NCBI GenBank assembly: GCA_021432635.1
Contig: MU270059.1
Location: 84,003 to 148,002, forward strand
DNA: 64,000 nt
Direction: 5' to 3'
Source of the DNA: Thozetella sp. PMI_491
Taxonomy: Eukaryota > Ascomycota > Sordariomycetes > Chaetosphaeriales > Chaetosphaeriaceae
Part shown: positions 33,718 to 44,030 of the stretch, one piece after another
How positions within the stretch are numbered: the first letter of the stretch is position 1
Layout of the letters: each line of letters opens with the position of its first letter
The notes under the pieces: model-generated
Databases searched by the model: none
What the model was told of the DNA's origin: nothing
The model's input: only the letters and a program-made list of their open reading frames with translations
Translations under genes and position numbers: made by a program

Positions 33718-34546
33718 GTTAGGGTCCCCTTCACAATGCCATACTATATCTCACGGATCTTACCGCGCTCCTCCTAGGGAGGATGTACGCTTAGCTCACC
33801 CTTGCGGCTGGAGCCGATGCCTGCTTGCTAGGCCGATCCCAGCCAGCTTCCATGGTGCCGACAGCCGCTGAACGAACTGCGATAGGGTGTTTCAAGAGCT
33901 GACAAATATAGATGGATGTACCCCGTACGGGCTGTCGTTATTTTCTGCTTGAGCAAGCTCGAAATGTTTGAGATAATGAAGCATCCCTAATTACGAATAC
34001 AGGGGCGGCCGAAAATTCGGTCTTGCTCCGAACCGGCACCACACAGCTCGCCGAGGTTGCATTCTATCGGCTCGTCAGGTCCACTCCACTCCGAGTATCC
34101 CTTCGGAAAGGCCAACAGCTCTAAACTGGAATCGATGTAATACAGCACGATCAATAGAGAGGGGAAGTTAGAGACATATAGTCAAGGAATACATAAACTC
34201 TGAATCCCATTTATCTGCAGGAGAGAATGGTGGTTTTCTACGTTATATTTCTGCCAGACCTAGCCAGATGGCGGGCTAGTAGCAATTTCACATGTTAGAA
34301 CAGCTTGCCTACAAGAACCGAAGTGGTTTAGGAGGAATACCCCCCTGATACCAGGTAAACCTCCCACAGCCAATATGAAGGGTTCAGTGCCGATGCCACA
34401 CACCAGAATTAGACGCCTTTCGGGCGTGCACTAGTAACAACTTTAGCATGATTAGATACTACTAGCTAGCCTGAGGAGTTATCCTAGCTAGGTAAAGTAG
34501 ATCCGAGCGGTATCGAAGTCTATCACCATTGCCCGCACCGTTGGCT
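33718..34546. other. Intergenic region, possible 5' exon of the regulator-like gene
   Basis: A short ATG-initiated open stretch near 33852 (leftward) and a GTAAGA donor near 33770 could be the 5' end of the gene at 32567-33526, but the pieces do not join cleanly. Nothing else is recognised. Confidence 0.3.
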
Positions 34547-37500
34547 TTATTCCATCCATTTCGATAGCTTTCTTTGGTCTGGCGTGAGTTGTGTTTGTTC
34601 TTTTCTGTTCAATATCGCTAGGTACCTCAGGCCACGCCCCGGCTGAGAATGCATCTTCTTGGCGGTTTCGAGGCATTGGTTCAAGGCCTTTGCGCCGTGC
34701 CGTTTCTCGTCGTAAAGAGTTATCGTGGTACTAGACGCATAGTGATTGTCGGCCTCTGCAGAGTTCTCGTGCAGAGTTTTTAGTAGATGCATCATATCCC
34801 TGTCATGTTCCAAGGCTGCGGTGAGCGGCGAGCCTATGTACATGATCAAACGGAACCGGGGCAGGCGCTCTAGCGCGGGGTTGTCGGGACGTGGGCGAGT
34901 GTCGTGAAGATGCCACTCACGGAGTTCGTCGTCGAGCGGGCCGCAGATCTCGTCCGACGGCTGGTCGGTATGGTGCCAGATCTCCCTTCTAAGGGACGCT
35001 GTCTTGTGCAGCCATTCGCCGTACGCATTAGGAGGGCGGGTCGGAACGCCCCCGCGCGGCTGGTCTGTATGACTAGACAGGTTACGTTCCAGTACATACC
35101 GACTGACAACTGCCTCTTTTCTGGTTTCCTCGCACCAAACATGCATCCAGAGTTGCGAATGCTCAATCTCATGCGGTAAAAAGCTCGATCGGTCCGGGCC
35201 GAGAAGCGCCGGCCACTTCCCGTTCCAGTCCACTTCTTGTCGACGAGCCTTGTTGTATTCCTCCTGAATGCCGTACTCATGAGGATGCAGTGTAACCTTA
35301 TCGCTCATGAAACTTGTATCTATTGCGTTGAATTGCTCCCTTGACGATGCGCCGCTGCCTGACCTCGCGTTCTGCGATCGAAGGTAAGCCACCATTTCCA
35401 CATAGCCTTGGCGCCAACGTGCTATTACAGAAGCCCCCCCGGCTGCTACCTTTTTGGGTACTTTGCTGTGCAGCCGGCTAATGGCAAGGTTGAGTGCAGT
35501 TCTCCCGGCGCCCTCCGGGGAGGCTGTACTGGGAATTTCCGTATTGATATCCACCCCCATGCGGACGAGAATCTGTAGAACGTTGAGCCGGCCATGTGCT
35601 GCGGCGCGATGGATGGGCATCAAGCCGAGATCATCAGTTTCTAACAAGCGATCGGGAAATAGGGTGAAAAGCTTCTCGAACAGCTTCGCATCGCGTCGGT
35701 TGTGCTCAGGCACGGGAGGCGGCGGCTCCACGAGAAGCAGAGTCCAAGCAGCTTCTCCTTGCGAGGCGTACCCGAGAAACCGGACACCATGTTTCTCATT
35801 GAGCCAGTCCAGGGCGTCTAGTATATTCAGATCCCGTTCCCTGAGCCAAACCGAGACCAGCCTTCCTGTCATAGTGAAGCCTGACACTGGATGCTGCTCG
35901 AAGACACCTTGGCGCTGCTGCTCATTCATGTGCTGATATATGACTTCGGCTGTTTCGAGAAAGCCGTCCATCAATGCACGAGCGAGGGGTGAGAAGCCCG
36001 CATACTCTCCATCTATATCGGCGTCAAGCTCGAGCAGCCGTTGTGCGTAGCGTGGATTTTTGTTCCGCGCCGCTGCACACAGCGGCGTTATCGCGATTGA
36101 TTCTGAGCATGTTTGTTTTGCTAGTTCGGGAAACGCTGATAAGAGAACCTCGAAGCACTTCGAAGGGTAACTTCTATCCCTAGACACGAAGATTGTGTTG
36201 AGTAGTTCGTAGTACAGCCTTAGAAGGTGCTCGTCCGTCTTGCCGGACTGCTTGATCCGCTTGCATACCACTTCCAGCGATGCCGCATCGTCCATACTGA
36301 CAGCATGACTCAAAGCTGCAACAACTGAGGCACCCTCTTGTAGAAGTAATTGGAGAGTATCTAACCGTCTTTGAAGGGCAGCCGATCTGTGGCGTACACG
36401 ACGACTAACCATTGACAGGCTCCCAGCTCCGCAGTGCCATAGGCACGCGTAAAGGCAAAGGCTCATGAAATCTGACCATGGTTGGTCCAACATCTGTTGC
36501 ATACCCATTCTGAGGTCTTCTTCGGACCCAAAAGCACGTTTATATCTGGCCATGATGGCGATCGTATCCAGGCTGAAGTTTGAACGGTTTTTATGAGACG
36601 CCGCATAGCCGTCACTGACTAGTAGTTGTAGCAGGACGGGAGTATGGGATGCCGCACTATGGATAACGAGCAACCTGTAATCCAGAATCTCCGCGCTGTT
36701 ATTTTTATGAAGCTCAAGTAGCCGGCTGAAGTATTTCTTCATCCCACAAGCCCAAGCCCATCCCAGCGTTGTACCCGAGGGATCACTCGAGAGCATGAGG
36801 CAACTTGAAGGGTATGCTTGAGATTGGTAATTGAGAAGACCGCCGCGTAGGTGGCACAGTCCGGCAAGCGATGCAGCATCTTCGTCCTCAAAGTTGGTTA
36901 ACAAGTGGAAGACGCCGCGGTTCTCATCGTCGACCACGGAAGCGTCGCAGTCGTCGCTTTCCAGTAGTTGTCTCGTGCGTGCCACGTTGTAGGATTGGAG
37001 GGCCTCGATCAGGCTGAATGTTTCCGGGTTTTCTTCTGGACAACTCGCAATGTCTCTCAAACGCTGCATTACACCGGGGTCTGATGATAGGCTGCGGTGG
37101 ATGCGGCGCCGCACTCGCAAGTCTTGCATCATGGAAGCGTAAAGGTCGGGGTGATCGGCCTTCAGGGCCTGTTGAGAGCTTTTGATGCCCAGAATCGAGC
37201 CGACTACAAGAAACAGAGGTCGTAACTTGTAAAGCGGTATCTGAGGCGACGATGAAGTGCCGAGCAAAGGAGTCTGTAAGACCGCGTTGTCATATCCTGC
37301 CAGAGACGAGACATATAGTGATTTGGTCAGCAGGCTCTCGTCACATGGGGCGCCGAGTTCTAGACACTGGCTTATGGCAACATGGAAGGCGAGTCTGCCG
37401 AGCCTAAAAGCATCCTCGCCTAGGAATTTCCCGGCTGCCGCGTATAGCATCTCCATAGCCTCCACAGCGTACTCTATAATCCGTTGCGGAATGTCTTGGG

Positions 37501-38866
37501 CGCTTAATGCGAGGTAGGGATGGATGGGGGTGTGTAGTAATTTGTATGCCGGCTGAGCGTCTTCGAGTAACTGCTTGTACACCAAACTGTGGGTAGCAGG
37601 GCCCGATTCGACATAATTCTCCTGCCAAACCTTGAACATAGTAGAACCTCTTGTTCCTCGGTAGCCAAAGTCGCCAGAGAGCAGTGGCACATTCCGTGAT
37701 GCTCTGTAGCACAGGGTTGGCATCACTAACTGTGCGACCCTGGCGCTACTTTGTCTCTGCGCCGGATCTACAAGCAGAGTGATTAGGAGAATAGGGTTGA
37801 TGAAAGATTCTCGGGACCAGCTACGCTGCATAACGCTCTCTGGGTGCAGGTCCGTCTGAGTTTTCAGGATGACAAGCCGATTCTGACGTTCACTCTGGTT
37901 TAACACATTCGGAATGAAGCGCTCGAGGATGCATGAACCGGATTGCTTCTGGCTACGCCACGTCGGCGGTCTTGACCAGATGCTTGCAATCACCAAGCCT
38001 AGCGAGTACATGTCCGCCGCATACCAGTCAATAAGCTGGCTGCCCATACACACTTCGGGGGCCGACCACAGCTCTGTCCTCATTCCCGGGCGAAAGACAG
38101 TGTCGATGTCGTCAAAGAGGTCGTTGGACCCGGCAAGGTCAATCATCTTGGCAACCAACTGCCGATTGCTGTGCCTTTGGATGATGATGTTACTAGGCTT
38201 AATATCGCCGTGGAGCATGGCACACGAGTGGATGGCGTTCATGGCCGCTATAATGTCGATTGTGATATTGAGCTTCTGGAGCCACGAGGGGCCCATTCCA
38301 GGCGCGCAGAGGACGTCCTCTAGCGTACCGTACGCAGCTAGCTCGAGCGCAACCAAAGGATATGGGCTGTCAGCATGCCAGCCCATATACAGCACGTCGC
38401 ATATGTACTCGCAAGACCGTAGGCGCGGGTGGCAAAGCGCCTTGAGCTCCCTACGTGCAGCAAAGTACATTTGCGTCTCCATGTCCTGGAGCGTCTTGCC
38501 AAAGTTTGGTGCACTCGGGGTGAACTGCTTCAATGCCACTACAGTTCCTTTCCTGGTGTCGCCGATGTCCTCCTCGGTCAAGTGTTGAACGACCCGGCCC
38601 GAGTACCCCGCTCCGACCGAATAGCCATAACGAGCCTCCAACTTCTTACTGCGATCGCGTTCCGCGTCTAGTATTCCTATCCTGCGTAACCGCGCATAAG
38701 GGATTCGATATTCCGTCGCAATGTCAAGCATGGATAGGAAGCATGGTTTCTCATCGCTAGCTTCGACACGATTCAGCTCGTCTAGATCAGTTCCGGTCCC
38801 TGTTTCCAGACCAAGGCTAGTGAGCTTGTCACTGAGCTCGTCGAATTGCCGCGACGATCGCTCCAT
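34547..38866 (-). CDS. Protein kinase with C-terminal ankyrin-type repeats
   Basis: A single exon encodes 1439 aa from the ATG at 38866; the open frame continues upstream only through non-ATG codons. The kinase domain spans about residues 80-420: GAGYSGRV glycine loop, VVALKQF with the ATP-binding Lys near 113, HGDIKPSN catalytic loop near 219, DLAG in place of DFG near 243, and SAPE. The catalytic Asp and loop Lys are present, so activity is plausible despite the altered DFG. The C-terminal two thirds are helical with ankyrin-like units (PLCAAARNKNPRYAQRLLE, LMPIHRAAAHGRLNVLQILV). Such kinase-ankyrin proteins are common in fungi near incompatibility-type genes. It is divergent, 557 bp from a HeLo-pseudokinase gene; a shared promoter and shared pathway are inferred. 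Confidence 0.82.
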   Translation of the reverse strand: MERSSRQFDELSDKLTSLGLETGTGTDLDELNRVEASDEKPCFLSMLDIATEYRIPYARLRRIGILDAERDRSKKLEARYGYSVGAGYSGRVVQHLTEEDIGDTRKGTVVALKQFTPSAPNFGKTLQDMETQMYFAARRELKALCHPRLRSCEYICDVLYMGWHADSPYPLVALELAAYGTLEDVLCAPGMGPSWLQKLNITIDIIAAMNAIHSCAMLHGDIKPSNIIIQRHSNRQLVAKMIDLAGSNDLFDDIDTVFRPGMRTELWSAPEVCMGSQLIDWYAADMYSLGLVIASIWSRPPTWRSQKQSGSCILERFIPNVLNQSERQNRLVILKTQTDLHPESVMQRSWSRESFINPILLITLLVDPAQRQSSARVAQLVMPTLCYRASRNVPLLSGDFGYRGTRGSTMFKVWQENYVESGPATHSLVYKQLLEDAQPAYKLLHTPIHPYLALSAQDIPQRIIEYAVEAMEMLYAAAGKFLGEDAFRLGRLAFHVAISQCLELGAPCDESLLTKSLYVSSLAGYDNAVLQTPLLGTSSSPQIPLYKLRPLFLVVGSILGIKSSQQALKADHPDLYASMMQDLRVRRRIHRSLSSDPGVMQRLRDIASCPEENPETFSLIEALQSYNVARTRQLLESDDCDASVVDDENRGVFHLLTNFEDEDAASLAGLCHLRGGLLNYQSQAYPSSCLMLSSDPSGTTLGWAWACGMKKYFSRLLELHKNNSAEILDYRLLVIHSAASHTPVLLQLLVSDGYAASHKNRSNFSLDTIAIMARYKRAFGSEEDLRMGMQQMLDQPWSDFMSLCLYACLWHCGAGSLSMVSRRVRHRSAALQRRLDTLQLLLQEGASVVAALSHAVSMDDAASLEVVCKRIKQSGKTDEHLLRLYYELLNTIFVSRDRSYPSKCFEVLLSAFPELAKQTCSESIAITPLCAAARNKNPRYAQRLLELDADIDGEYAGFSPLARALMDGFLETAEVIYQHMNEQQRQGVFEQHPVSGFTMTGRLVSVWLRERDLNILDALDWLNEKHGVRFLGYASQGEAAWTLLLVEPPPPVPEHNRRDAKLFEKLFTLFPDRLLETDDLGLMPIHRAAAHGRLNVLQILVRMGVDINTEIPSTASPEGAGRTALNLAISRLHSKVPKKVAAGGASVIARWRQGYVEMVAYLRSQNARSGSGASSREQFNAIDTSFMSDKVTLHPHEYGIQEEYNKARRQEVDWNGKWPALLGPDRSSFLPHEIEHSQLWMHVWCEETRKEAVVSRYVLERNLSSHTDQPRGGVPTRPPNAYGEWLHKTASLRREIWHHTDQPSDEICGPLDDELREWHLHDTRPRPDNPALERLPRFRLIMYIGSPLTAALEHDRDMMHLLKTLHENSAEADNHYASSTTITLYDEKRHGAKALNQCLETAKKMHSQPGRGLRYLAILNRKEQTQLTPDQRKLSKWME

Positions 38867-39423
38867 GTTAATCGAGCTCGAATGACAGATATCGCCAATG
38901 GCTGTAGCGAGCAGCGTGGTACGGGTCAATACACGGAAGAGCAAAGATAGGCACTGATGTAACACAGTCTTTGTGCAATTGCAGTCGAGAAATTCATGGC
39001 ATCGCGGAGGCCCAGGACACGTTTCGATGTATGGAGAGGTGAGTCGTCGTCTGCATGCCACAGCCTTGTGGGCGATAAAGCGCTATCGGCGTTTATGGAA
39101 CTTCCGAGCCCGGCCGAATTCCCAAGTTGGGACAAGCTAGAGACAGAATACAGAATGTGCCTAGGCAGCAGCGAGGCAGATCAAGTAGCTCAGCCATTCA
39201 GAAGTGAGTGCTGAAGACGCTGTGCAGTGGGGAGAGCTACAAGCGAATGCTATCGGTTGGCTTACGCATTCGGCTCCAATCTAGTTTCGGTGGCCAGGAA
39301 ATGCTGCACCTCTGCGGCCTTCGGTGCTTATCCCCGCAAGATGCAGCCCAAAGCTCGGGCTTGAACCGTGTACGGCGCTCCAGCCTCTCAACCCAAGCTC
39401 AGGTAACAGTTGCTCACATCAAC
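38867..39423. promoter_or_regulatory. Divergent promoter of the kinase-ankyrin / HeLo-pseudokinase pair
   Basis: The 557 bp lie between the two starts. Both flanking frames stay partly open into this region without ATG, which is probably chance. No distinctive site is recognised. Confidence 0.4.
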
Positions 39424-41076
39424 ATGGAAGCAGCTGGCGCCGCTGCTGGCTTCCTAGCTTTACTGCAAGCATTCAAGGGCACAGTGGATTCGTACTTACT
39501 CTTTGAGAGCTTTTTCTACGACCAGGATGAGTCAGGGCTGAGAGACCTGGCCCTGCTTTACCACATCGAATGCCAAAATCTCGAGAACTGGGGCGATCGT
39601 TGCAATATCCGCGCCGCAAACCCAGAGGACTGCTTACTATTTCACGAGAGTGACCATGTAAAGCAGCTTGTGTTGGACATTGTTGAGAGAATACGGAAGT
39701 TACACGACGAAGCGAAGAATCTCTTGGAGATTCACAACGCGGATCAAGTTCACGTCAACCCCGATGTTGTCTCGTCCGCCACCAAGCTAGTCGCGAAGAT
39801 CGATATCAAGTCCGCGGGAGCACCGTTAGGTGCGCAATTACGTGCTCGTAGATCACAAAGGCGCCGTGTTCGATGGGCGATCAAAAACAAAGAGAAGTTC
39901 AGTGACATTGTAGAGAATCTTCAAAAGTACAACGAGGGACTCGAGAAGCTGCTGGACAGACGGATACGGTCGACCCTCGGGGTCACTCTGCCAGGCCGCG
40001 TTCTGACTTCGATCAACGACATCAACGACCTCCAGGCTCTAGACCACCTGCGAGGACAGGAAAATGCACTCGTCCAGCACGTCGCCAACTTGAAGGCCTT
40101 AGAATTATCATCAGATGGCAGTTTGACGGCTGATGTCAATACTCTGCCTCCTTCAGATTTCGTTTTCAGGACACCAAAGCCAGGGGGCCTCTCAATACCC
40201 AGCACTGCATCGACCCGATCGGTCGGAATATACAAGAAAACTCAGCGGGTCTGGGTAGAATGGAAGGTGTTGGATGAATCTCTTACTGATTCTCAAGCTA
40301 CCACGTCGGTGGAGAGATTGCGGACACTGAGTACGATGCTTTCAGTTCGGTCCACAGAGCGGCTTCACACCGCTCAGTGCATCGGCCTGGTCCGGGACGA
40401 GACAAACACCCTACGGCTCGGCTTAGCCTTCCAGACACCTCTAAAGTACAGCATGGCGAGTCCGACTACGTTACTTGAGATCATCGAGGGATCAGCGGCC
40501 AACGCTCCCAACTTCATGGCCGAGCCGCCCCTTGGTCACAAATTTGCTCTCGCTCGCCAACTTACTTCAAGCATAGCGTTGTTTCACGCTTCGCAGTGGC
40601 TCCACAAGGCATTCAGAAGCGACAACATCTTGTTCTTTGGGGACACAACCAAGCCCGACGCGCTCCTCGACCCCTACATTTCGGGCTTTGAGAGCTCGCG
40701 GGAAATCAGCAGCGAGTCGATTGGGTACCGGCCGACCGGATCTGGTCCGGTCGATTACTTTTATCATCCGTCCTCGATCGACGGCTTCACGAAGCCGATG
40801 GACCTCTACAGCTTCGGCGTTGTGCTCTTGGAAATAGCATATTGGCGGCCGCTTCGGGCCAAGATTCAAAAGGCACGCGCCCAGAGCTCTCTCCACGAGA
40901 TACAGAGGCTGTTCGTTAAGACTGCCAAGAACCAGTTGCCGGCGATGACGGGGTCTATCTATGCTGAAGCTGTTACCCGTTGCCTCGAGTGTGCCCTACC
41001 TGACGAGACAGATGAGGACTTCACATGCGCCATGAGCATCGAGGTGATATCCAAGCTGGAGTCTTGTCGTGCATGA
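39424..41076 (+). CDS. HeLo-domain protein with C-terminal pseudokinase
   Basis: A single exon encodes 550 aa. The ATG at 39424 begins MEAAGAAAGFLALLQAFKG, the start expected for a HeLo (Het-s/LopB, prion-inhibition and propagation) domain; that domain covers about residues 1-210 (FKGTVDSY, HIECQNLENWGD, ESDHVKQLVLDIVERI). A basic linker (RARRSQRRRVRW) and helix follow, then a kinase-like fold at about 270-540. The HRD motif is replaced (HKAFRSDN near 394: catalytic Asp is Ala) and DFG is SGF, so it is a pseudokinase. HeLo domains are membrane-disrupting executors of fungal incompatibility cell death; fusion to a pseudokinase recalls MLKL in layout. Whether this one kills is inference. It is divergent from a kinase-ankyrin gene. 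Confidence 0.85.
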   Translation: MEAAGAAAGFLALLQAFKGTVDSYLLFESFFYDQDESGLRDLALLYHIECQNLENWGDRCNIRAANPEDCLLFHESDHVKQLVLDIVERIRKLHDEAKNLLEIHNADQVHVNPDVVSSATKLVAKIDIKSAGAPLGAQLRARRSQRRRVRWAIKNKEKFSDIVENLQKYNEGLEKLLDRRIRSTLGVTLPGRVLTSINDINDLQALDHLRGQENALVQHVANLKALELSSDGSLTADVNTLPPSDFVFRTPKPGGLSIPSTASTRSVGIYKKTQRVWVEWKVLDESLTDSQATTSVERLRTLSTMLSVRSTERLHTAQCIGLVRDETNTLRLGLAFQTPLKYSMASPTTLLEIIEGSAANAPNFMAEPPLGHKFALARQLTSSIALFHASQWLHKAFRSDNILFFGDTTKPDALLDPYISGFESSREISSESIGYRPTGSGPVDYFYHPSSIDGFTKPMDLYSFGVVLLEIAYWRPLRAKIQKARAQSSLHEIQRLFVKTAKNQLPAMTGSIYAEAVTRCLECALPDETDEDFTCAMSIEVISKLESCRA

Positions 41077-41227
41077 AGAGCGGAGCGGTACTAGCAGTCA
41101 CTTTGGCTACATTATCTATGAACAGCACTGGCGGAAGCCAGATTCACACTGCTCTTAAGGACCCAGGAAGACGAAAAATTTAGCAATTGTCTCGATATTT
41201 GGAGTGATACTAGTAGAACCCATGAGA

Positions 41228-41668
41228 CTAAGACTTAGATAGTATCTTCGCCATTATTTCGAGCGAGTAGGCACTATCTATAAACTCCACTATTTCCTTG
41301 ATGAGTTTGCCATCGTCCGTCATTTTAAGCACAACCATATATTCGTTTTCATATGGGCCGACATCCGTGTCCGCGTGTGACTTCAAGTGTAGCAACACCT
41401 TACGAGCCACATCATCCACTACCATGTCCTCTCCTTCGACCATGTTGAGCTTAAAGTTCCGTATATACTGTTTTCTGTAAACGAGAAAGTTCTGACATTG
41501 TTCGTTGGTTTGAGGAGGCCCCCCCAAGGGCGGGGCAAGGTTGCCAGGCCGCACTACCTGGACGCAGTCTGGGGCACGGGACGCAATAAGTCCTTCAGGT
41601 GTACGAGTATTGTGCCCATCGAGATAGTTCTTGGCTGCTTGGATCAGACTAGCGCGAACCGAGGACAT
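41228..41668 (-). CDS. SnoaL-like NTF2-fold protein
   Basis: An intronless 146-aa ORF. An N-terminal helix (ASLIQAAKNYLDGHN), the segment TPEGLIASRAPDCVQVVRPG, and beta-strands carrying VLLHLKSHADTD and EYMVVLKMTDDGKLIKEIVEFID give the alpha+beta cone of NTF2/SnoaL-like proteins. Small fungal proteins of this type occur in metabolite clusters as cyclases or isomerases, and also elsewhere as stand-alone proteins. No catalytic residues can be assigned with confidence. It sits at the left edge of the region holding an Ayg1-like hydrolase, exporter and AflR-like regulator, which makes a biosynthetic role possible. Confidence 0.7.
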   Translation of the reverse strand: MSSVRASLIQAAKNYLDGHNTRTPEGLIASRAPDCVQVVRPGNLAPPLGGPPQTNEQCQNFLVYRKQYIRNFKLNMVEGEDMVVDDVARKVLLHLKSHADTDVGPYENEYMVVLKMTDDGKLIKEIVEFIDSAYSLEIMAKILSKS

Positions 41669-42228
41669 TGTTTTTGGCGAAGTGTCTCAAGAATACTTAT
41701 TGAAGTAACGATTGTGTTTTTGAGAAAGCAGATTTAAGGACAGATTTTCGACAACAGACTGAGAAGTCGGAAGCGTAGATATCACAAGCTGGTTGCTGAT
41801 ATATGTTTCCTTGCGGCACAGAAACGACAGAATAGGTCTATATCCGTCTCACCGCCATAATAATTAGTCACCAGGTCTAAAATCTAAAATCTACCATAGT
41901 CGAAGCATCTCCCTCTCGGCTATAGCCCTTATCGGGAAGGCTCTAGGCCGGCTTATTACCTTTATCGACTGTCGGTAATATATAATCACCCCGCTGTGGC
42001 GACAAGGTTCTCCAGTCACCAACAGCTGTCACATCGTCGGTTGGGCATCGACCCAGCGCGGTTAGCTTTATCCATCCTTGTAAGGTTGAAACTCAAGCTG
42101 TTCCCTGCATGCAAGAGCCTTGGTAAGATCAATCTAAGGTGCTTTCAACGGGCACTAGCAAGCGTAGTAATGTGCAATGGAGCTTAACTTCTTTTGATGT
42201 GTCACCTCTAGACAATCACACTTTCTCG
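41669..42228. other. Intergenic region
   Basis: This is the 5' side of the SnoaL-like gene and the 3' side of the mannosyltransferase gene. No feature is recognised. Confidence 0.5.
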
Positions 42229-44030
42229 TTATTTCCACGCCCCAAGTCGTCCACTCTTCCCAACGTACACCTGTTCAAACCCCGCCATCAAACCCCCAAA
42301 CGCGTCCTTGGTATCCACTGTTTCTACTGTGGTGGAGTCTCCAAACGACCAAATATCACTACACAATCCTCTTCCTAATATCTCCCTCGCTCCGCCCGCT
42401 ATGCTATCTAGGGGTCGTACTTCTCCATCTCCGTAGAGAAGTCGGACGTCATCTTGTGCGAGAGACAGCCGCCGCATGTGGGAGAACACCTCACCTTGCC
42501 TAAATCCAGCCATGTGCTTGAGCAGGTTCGCGTGGATAAACAATGGTTCGGGATGTGCCGGATCGGATGGGTCGGCGTGCTCGGGCCGCGGGGGACTGAT
42601 TCCGTATTGCAGCATTGCCGCGCCGCAAAAGAGATCCTCGCCGCCTTTTCTGATGTTGTTGCCGAGCAAGGCAAGCCACCGAGGAGCTGGGGTATAGGGG
42701 ATCCCCAAAACCAGAAAGGCATACCGACTTGATACGAGAGTCAGCATATGCTAGACAAACTTGGCACAGCAAGGTATAGCGAGCAGACTCACAAAGTATC
42801 CTTATCCCCACCACTAAACCAGTACCCTGCCTCCGTCTGCATGTGTTCCGCAAGATACAGCGCCGCAAGATTTAGCCCGTCATTCCCGCTCTTCGCGATC
42901 AAAATCTGTCCACTATCCAGCTCCCAGGCATCATGACAGGGGATGCCCAACACCCGATGAATCGCGTTATCGGGATGGTCGCGGTTCAGATCGGGCCAGA
43001 AGACCGCCTGGCCACCTCTTGGGTCTGTGAATAATGGGGCGTCAAAAAGCGTGGTGATGTCCGATAGCGGGAAGTTGTCCGAGTCAAGGTAGAGGACCTC
43101 GTCGAAAGAGCTGCGGAGGATGGCTTCTGCTTTCAGCTCGAAGTTCTTCCACTGGTCGGGCTTTTTCTTGGTCGAGACCTATACTAGATGTCAGTCCCAG
43201 ATTCGGCGCCAAGATCCCCAGCGTCGCAAACTCACCACATGTATTTCTACCCCAAGGTCCTTCAACATTTTCAGATCCTTCTCGTCCTGTAGCTCCCCGT
43301 CGAAGTGCCATACTTCAATACCGCCCCTCCAGCCTAGTTTCTGCATCTCTTTGATGCAAATCACAGCCCTCTCAACGGTCCGGTGGTTGCCTGCTGCAAT
43401 CACAACACCCCTGCTTCCTCTTTGAACGGGCTTTCCATACGTTCCAATGCCTGGCCCAATCAGTGCGTCGCCTCCTTCCTCCTCGGATTTCGCCTCCAGG
43501 AAATTTAATGCGGATCGTCGCATCTCCTCGATTTCAAGCTCGTCAACAGCAAGCCACTTTTCCTGGTCGCCACGCAATTGGTCGGAGTTGACCTGCCTTT
43601 CGAGCTGTTCTCTCGGACACGCAGCCTCGTTCTGCATGATCGCCACTTCATGGCTGAGCATGGGTCGTTTGAGAAACCGCTCCATCGCTCTCGCGATATC
43701 GTGGTCCAGCGCAGGTGACATGGCAATCTTAGCCGCGAATATGTCGTATTCGGGCAACTCGGAGGTGTCGAACGGGGCAGGTGTTAGCATCCACCTCGGC
43801 TGCCGGTCCCTGTCATCGCTGACGCTCTGTGGAGGGCGGTCCGCGTACGGCTGTTTTCCGCCGCCGGCTAGCGAAAATCTGCCAAAATCTGCCGCGGCAC
43901 CCTTGACGATATATAATTGAGCGTCATTGCTGTATGCCCATCCCACCACGAGAATGAAGCTCGCTGCTGTGATTAGAGCGGCGACCCACCGCACGCCAGC
44001 TCGCGAGTGCAAGGATGCCAGCCCCACCAT
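42229..44030 (-). CDS. Mnn2-type alpha-mannosyltransferase (type II membrane)
   Basis: Three exons (44030-43236, 43178-42793, 42727-42229) join in phase to 559 aa. A short cytosolic N-terminus and a single membrane anchor (WVAALITAASFILVVGWAY) put the catalytic part in the Golgi lumen. RGVVIAAGNHRTVERAVICIK and EVWHFDGELQD, followed by FDEVLYLDSDNFPL with the DSD (D-x-D) metal site, match the Mnn2/Mnn1 mannosyltransferase family (PF11051). Family members add alpha-mannose to N-glycan outer chains or other wall glycans from GDP-mannose. Linkage specificity cannot be read. Its place beside possible metabolite genes may be chance. Confidence 0.85.

Noticed and set aside
39208-39423. N-terminal extension of the HeLo protein
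   Set aside because: The frame is open upstream, but the ATG at 39424 begins exactly at the usual HeLo start; the extension shows no feature.
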